Shown in pieces: positions 59,888-64,000 of a stretch of DNA of 64,000 nt (position 1 is its first letter; every line of letters begins with the position of its first letter). The notes beneath the pieces were generated by a model. The model searched no databases, was not told the origin of the DNA, and worked only from the letters and a program-made list of their open reading frames with translations. This stretch comes from Basfia succiniciproducens (GTDB taxonomy: Bacteria; Pseudomonadota; Gammaproteobacteria; Enterobacterales; Pasteurellaceae), in assembly GCF_011455875.1 (NCBI RefSeq), contig NZ_CP015031.1:1469405-1533404 (forward strand), read 5' to 3'. Made by a program: the position numbers and the translations under genes.

Positions 59888-61090
59888 TTATGCTTTCAAA
59901 GAAACGATCACCTCTTTGGCCGCCAAACGGGACTGCTTATCAACCGCCAATACATCATCAATACAATTAATCTGCTGCGGTTGAATTAATTCCACCACCT
60001 TGGCATTCACTCGCGCAATATCGGTGAATTTTATCATCCGATTTAAAAATGCTTCGACCGCAATTTCATTTGCCGCATTCATTGCCGTGGTTGCATACTG
60101 ACCTGCGGCAAAAGCCTCTATCGCTAATTTTAAACAAGGATAGCGCTCATAATCGGGTTTTAAGAAAGTTAATCCGCTTAGCTGATAAAAATCTAACGGC
60201 GTAACGCCCGAAACAATTCGCCCCGGATAAGCCATGGTTTCCGCAATCGGCGTTCGCATATCGGGATTACCCATCTGTGCGATAACGGAACCGTCAATAT
60301 AACGCACCATCGAATGAATAATAGATTGCGGATGAATAATCACTTCCATTTCTTCCGCGCCGGCATTAAACAACCAACGAGCTTCAATATATTCCAGCCC
60401 TTTATTCATCATGGTAGCGGAATCAACGGAAATTTTCTTGCCCATTGACCAGTTAGGATGCGCTACCGCCTGTTCGGGCGTAATATTGTCGAATTCCGTC
60501 AAATCCGTATAACGGAACGGACCGCCGGATCCGGTTAATACAATCTTATTGATCCCCAATTCTTTTAACGGACAAAAACCGATTTGTTGCTGCGCCTCGG
60601 GAGGAAGCGATTGGAAAATCGCATTATGTTCGCTATCTACCGGCAATAAGCGTGCTTTGGTGCGTTTAACTTCATCAATAAAGATCCGCCCGCAAGTAAC
60701 CAGGGTTTCTTTATTAGCAAGCAATACCGTTTTACTCGCCTGCACAGCCGATAATGTCGGGAGCAACCCCGCCGCACCGACAATCGCCGCCATTACCTGA
60801 TCCGCTTCAGGGTGCGCCGCCAATTCGCAAATAGCTTTTTGCCCCGCCAAAACTTTCGTTTTTTTGCCCGCACTTTTTAATTTTTCCGCTAACTGTTTGG
60901 CTGCGTTCTCATCATCAAGCGCGGCGAATTCCGGCTGAAATTTCACGCACTGCTCAACCATTAAATCCACGTTGCGACCGCCTACCAACGCGAAAGCGTG
61001 ATATTTTTCAGGATTATGTTCGATAACGGAAAGCGTGCTTTTGCCGATTGAACCGGTCGAGCCTAAGATAACTAAGTTTTGTTTTTTCAT
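59888..61090 (-). CDS. dxr: 1-deoxy-D-xylulose 5-phosphate reductoisomerase Dxr (IspC)
   Basis: Dxr makes MEP, the committed step of the isoprenoid pathway that ispG completes. The frame opens at 61123, but ATG 61090 gives the family N-terminus [20 protein letters not shown] and 400 aa, so it is preferred; no strong ribosome site supports either. NADPH-binding [10 protein letters not shown] is near residue 10. Active-site segments are [44 protein letters not shown] and [14 protein letters not shown]. Confidence 0.96.
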   Translation of the reverse strand: MKKQNLVILGSTGSIGKSTLSVIEHNPEKYHAFALVGGRNVDLMVEQCVKFQPEFAALDDENAAKQLAEKLKSAGKKTKVLAGQKAICELAAHPEADQVMAAIVGAAGLLPTLSAVQASKTVLLANKETLVTCGRIFIDEVKRTKARLLPVDSEHNAIFQSLPPEAQQQIGFCPLKELGINKIVLTGSGGPFRYTDLTEFDNITPEQAVAHPNWSMGKKISVDSATMMNKGLEYIEARWLFNAGAEEMEVIIHPQSIIHSMVRYIDGSVIAQMGNPDMRTPIAETMAYPGRIVSGVTPLDFYQLSGLTFLKPDYERYPCLKLAIEAFAAGQYATTAMNAANEIAVEAFLNRMIKFTDIARVNAKVVELIQPQQINCIDDVLAVDKQSRLAAKEVIVSLKA

Positions 61091-61156
61091 AGCGTTAATA
61101 AGGAAGCCTGCCGGCATCCGCAATTTAGGTAATTATTTTTTGTACAGATAAAATTA

Positions 61157-61178
61157 AGGACGCCTACTGTGACGTCCT
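61157..61178 (-). terminator. Stem-loop downstream of frr
   Basis: AGGACG (61157-61162) pairs with CGTCCT (61173-61178). On the minus strand it is followed by TAATTTTATC, so it may be a modest terminator between frr and dxr. Confidence 0.5.
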
Positions 61179-61195
61179 ACAAGATGTTGATTTGA

Positions 61196-61753
61196 TTAGA
61201 AATCCATTAATTCTTTTTCTTTTTCCGCCAACACTTCATCTACTTTTTTGATATAACTGTCGGTGATTTTCTGAATTTCTTCTTCCGCTTTACGTTGATC
61301 GTTTTCACTGATTTCTTTGTCTTTTAATAAGGCCTTGATTTTATCATTTGCATCACGACGCACATTACGGATTGCCACTTTACCTTGCTCGCCTTCGCCT
61401 TTAACGATTTTGATTAAATCACGACGGCGTTCTTCCGTTAACGGCGGAAGCGGCACACGAATAGTGGTGCCTGCAGATGACGGGTTTAAACCTAAATCTG
61501 AAGTTAAAATCGCTTTTTCTACCGCTTGAATTAAAGAACGGTCAAATACGGTAACGGCTAAGGTACGCGCGTCTTCCGCCACTACGTTTGCTAATTGGCG
61601 AAGCGGTGTCGCGGAACCATAGTAATCAACCTGAATAGCGTCAAGCAAACTCGGTTGAGCGCGACCCGTACGAATTTTTGCAATATGACCTTTTAATGCT
61701 TCAAGGCTTTTTTCCATACGGTCTTGGGTATCTTTTTTAATTTCGTTGATCAT
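61196..61753 (-). CDS. frr: Ribosome recycling factor
   Basis: RRF splits post-termination ribosomes together with EF-G. The 185-aa tRNA-shaped protein has [20 protein letters not shown] near residues 25-44, [19 protein letters not shown], and the C-terminal helices with [17 protein letters not shown]. It follows pyrH by 65 bp, as in most proteobacteria. Confidence 0.97.
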   Translation of the reverse strand: MINEIKKDTQDRMEKSLEALKGHIAKIRTGRAQPSLLDAIQVDYYGSATPLRQLANVVAEDARTLAVTVFDRSLIQAVEKAILTSDLGLNPSSAGTTIRVPLPPLTEERRRDLIKIVKGEGEQGKVAIRNVRRDANDKIKALLKDKEISENDQRKAEEEIQKITDSYIKKVDEVLAEKEKELMDF

Positions 61754-61818
61754 TGTTTTTCCTTGTTAATAAAATTCAAAGCCGGGGGATCGCATACGCC
61801 CGCCGATATTTTTGCTAA

Positions 61819-62532
61819 TTATGAAATAATTGTGCCTTCGGTTTCGCCGGTAACCACTTCGCGCAATGCGCCCGGTTTACCCATATTAAATACGCGAATC
61901 GGCATACCGTGATCGCGGGCAAGGGTAAATGCAGCCAAATCCATTACTTGTAATTCTTTATCAATTACTTCCGCATAAGTTAATTTATTGAATAACTTCG
62001 CATCAGGATTTTTTGCCGGATCACAATTATATACGCCGTCTACTTTTGTTGCTTTCAGCACTACATCCGCTTCAATTTCAATACCGCGTAAACAAGCCGC
62101 CGAATCGGTAGTGAAGAACGGGCTGCCGGTACCGGCGGAAAAAATAACCACACGTTTTTCACGCAACATTTTGATCGCTTCAGACCAGTTATAAGTATCG
62201 CAAATGCCGTTTAATTGGAACGCCGACATTAATTTTGCGTTCACATCCGCGCGGTGAAGCGCATCGCGCATCGCTAAACCGTTCATAACTGTTGCAAGCA
62301 TCCCCATATGGTCTCCTACAACCCGATTCATACCGGCTTTTGCCAATTTCGCACCGCGGAACAGATTACCGCCGCCGATAACGACGCCGACTTCAACGTC
62401 CATAGCAATCAATTCTTTGATTTCTAATGCCATACGATCTAGGATTGACGGATCAATACCAAAGCCTTCATCACCCTGTAATGCTTCGCCGCTTAATTTA
62501 AGCAAAATACGTTTATAAATCGGTTTATTCAT
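61819..62532 (-). CDS. pyrH: Uridylate kinase PyrH
   Basis: PyrH phosphorylates UMP to UDP. The 237-aa amino-acid-kinase-fold protein starts [20 protein letters not shown]. Conserved parts are [32 protein letters not shown] and [21 protein letters not shown] 62532 is preferred to GTG 62544 because GAGGGT (part of the longer frame) is its ribosome site. It accepts UMP made by Upp. Confidence 0.97.
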   Translation of the reverse strand: MNKPIYKRILLKLSGEALQGDEGFGIDPSILDRMALEIKELIAMDVEVGVVIGGGNLFRGAKLAKAGMNRVVGDHMGMLATVMNGLAMRDALHRADVNAKLMSAFQLNGICDTYNWSEAIKMLREKRVVIFSAGTGSPFFTTDSAACLRGIEIEADVVLKATKVDGVYNCDPAKNPDAKLFNKLTYAEVIDKELQVMDLAAFTLARDHGMPIRVFNMGKPGALREVVTGETEGTIIS

Positions 62533-62665
62533 TTTTACCCTCACAAGAACTGGACATAAAATTCCGCTTATTATAAAGCAACAAGGCTAAACTGGAAATA
62601 GCAATAGAAGCGCAACTTAAAATTTTGTAGAATACGATCCTTATTTATCATCGTCATAGGGAAAG

Positions 62666-64000
62666 ATGATGTTATCGCCATCTGAAATTCTAAAAAAAAC
62701 GACCGCACTTTTTGCGGCGACAATTTGCTTATATTTTGCCTGCAAACTTATTTTAATGGGTACGGGATTTTACCCCCAACCTAAATTAACGGATATTCTG
62801 TTGTTTGCGATTTTAATTGTTATTTTTAACTCATCAAAAAACTTATTCTATTTTTTGCTGTTGCCCTTTATTATAGCTCATGCACTGTACGCACCGGTAG
62901 GTATCACATTCGGTGCGCCGTCCTACCAATATATCGCTTCTGTTTTTGCTACGGATTTGATGGAAAGCCGGGAGTTTTTATCGCAACTGAGTATTAAAAA
63001 CTATTTGATGCCTGTGGGCATTATCGGCTTAACTTTAGCTTTTCGCTGGATCACACAGAAATATGATTTAAAGCTCCATAAAAATAAAATGTTTTTGGCA
63101 TCAATAACCGCTTTTATGTTGTTAGCCAATTCCCCGTTTAAATTTATTGATGAAATTTCCACATCCGGCACACAAGTAATTAGCGAATTACAGCGTTTAA
63201 ACAACATGACCATCGAAAGCGAATGGGGTGATTCTCAATTAATTAATTCAAACTATGACGATTATGTCTTAATCGTCGGTGAAAGCGCGCGCAAAGATTA
63301 TCACCATGCTTACGGTTATCCCGTCAAAAATACGCCGTTTATGAGCAAAGCGAACGGTGTATTAATCGATGGAATGACTGCCGGCGGAACGAATACCATC
63401 GCTTCTTTAAAATTAATGTTCACTCAACCGAATACACAAACTAAGGAAGGTAATTATTCGTTAAATTTTGTAGATTTAATCAAATCCGCCGGAATTAAGA
63501 CTTATTGGATTTCCAACCAAGGTTATTTAGGCGAGTTCGATACGCCGATTTCCGCTATTGCTAATAAAAGTGATGAGAAAATCTTTTTAAAATCGGGAGA
63601 TTCTTTAAACAGTAATACGAGCGATTTCGAATTATTACCGAAATTTACTCAGGTTCTTGAACGACCAAGTACCGGTAAACGGTTTATTGTGGTTCATTTG
63701 TACGGCTCTCACCCGATTACCTGTGACCGATTAAACGATTATCCGAAATTGTTTGATGACGATAAAATAGCTAAAAAATATTTTAATGTGAATTGTTATA
63801 TTTCATCTATAAAGAAAACCGATGAGGTAATTAAAAGAATTTATGACGCTTTAGCAGAAAATAAAGCAAAAACCGACCGCACTTTTTCAATGATTTATTT
63901 CTCGGATCACGGTCTTGCCCATCAAATTACAGAAGATAATATTGTTATTCATAACAGCAGCGGGAAAAGTAAACGCCATTATGATATTCCGTTATTTAAA
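62666..64000 (+). CDS. Phosphoethanolamine transferase-like membrane protein (cut by window end)
   Basis: The frame ATGATGTTATCGCCATC... is open for 445 codons to the last base. The N-terminal part has about four or five membrane helices (to about residue 150). A periplasmic alkaline-phosphatase/sulfatase-type domain follows, with LIVGESARKDYHHAYGYP, the likely Thr nucleophile in AGGTNTIASLKLMF, IVVHLYGSHP and YFSDHG. This matches the EptA/OpgE/CptA-type enzymes that move phosphoethanolamine to lipid A, core LPS or glycans. The precise acceptor cannot be told. It is divergent from pyrH. USS cores lie at 62702-62710 and 63876-63884. Confidence 0.82.
   Translation, partial: MMLSPSEILKKTTALFAATICLYFACKLILMGTGFYPQPKLTDILLFAILIVIFNSSKNLFYFLLLPFIIAHALYAPVGITFGAPSYQYIASVFATDLMESREFLSQLSIKNYLMPVGIIGLTLAFRWITQKYDLKLHKNKMFLASITAFMLLANSPFKFIDEISTSGTQVISELQRLNNMTIESEWGDSQLINSNYDDYVLIVGESARKDYHHAYGYPVKNTPFMSKANGVLIDGMTAGGTNTIASLKLMFTQPNTQTKEGNYSLNFVDLIKSAGIKTYWISNQGYLGEFDTPISAIANKSDEKIFLKSGDSLNSNTSDFELLPKFTQVLERPSTGKRFIVVHLYGSHPITCDRLNDYPKLFDDDKIAKKYFNVNCYISSIKKTDEVIKRIYDALAENKAKTDRTFSMIYFSDHGLAHQITEDNIVIHNSSGKSKRHYDIPLFK

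Overview
The window is chromosomal DNA of a gamma-proteobacterium of the family Pasteurellaceae. The main evidence is the Haemophilus-type DNA uptake signal (USS core AAGTGCGGT or its complement), which I counted by eye at about 38 sites. Chance would give about 0.5 in 64 kb. Gene content (complete menaquinone genes, a DcuB-type C4-dicarboxylate carrier, a full his operon, and a nicotinate-to-NAD gene pair that would remove a need for V factor) suggests a rumen, succinate-forming type such as Basfia/Mannheimia succiniciproducens. The species is an inference. No rRNA, tRNA, CRISPR array or prophage was seen.

Layout. 1-3.7 kb: menaquinone genes menF (3' end), menD, menH, menB. 3.9-5.2 kb: IS3-family insertion sequence, copy 1. 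5.3-10.4 kb: yceD-rpmF-plsX-fabH-fabD-fabG-acpP (fatty acid and phospholipid synthesis). 10.6-12 kb: dcuB. 12-14.8 kb, minus strand: upp-uraA-hda (uracil salvage, replication control). 14.9-28.5 kb, minus strand: histidine operon with leader peptide and attenuator (hisL-G-D-C-B ... H-A-F-IE). It is split between hisB and hisH by pncB-nadE, a lipoprotein gene, an orphan coiled-coil gene and IS copy 2, and a MOSC gene sits between hisH and hisA. 28.6-31.5 kb: methyltransferase, Mtr-type tryptophan permease with a TrpR-like operator, YczE-like membrane protein. 31.7-33.9 kb: nupC and deoD. 34-37.1 kb: djlA, a YjdF-like protein, dusC, yjjG. 37.2-40.8 kb, minus strand: small membrane protein, amidohydrolase, yejM, yejL. 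41-44.7 kb: yejK, bamE, cpxR-cpxA. 44.9-46.3 kb: DASS-family anion symporter. 46.6-52.6 kb: rlmN-pilF-rodZ-ispG-hisS-yfgM. 52.8-62.5 kb, minus strand: the envelope cluster pyrH-frr-dxr-uppS-cdsA-rseP-bamA-skp-lpxD. 62.7-64 kb: start of a phosphoethanolamine-transferase-like gene cut by the window end.

Functional links. Menaquinone plus DcuB fits anaerobic fumarate respiration with succinate export. The two isoprenoid genes (ispG, dxr) supply the undecaprenyl phosphate made by UppS. The skp/bamA/bamE/lpxD/yejM/cpxRA set builds and monitors the outer membrane. PncB and NadE provide two steps of NAD salvage from nicotinate.

Most of the window is conserved core genome. The part least explained by standard annotation is 18.4-23.6 kb, inside the his operon. 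There a 54-nt piece of the hisH 5' end is present twice as att-like direct repeats, with an AT-rich orphan gene and a nearly identical second IS copy between them.
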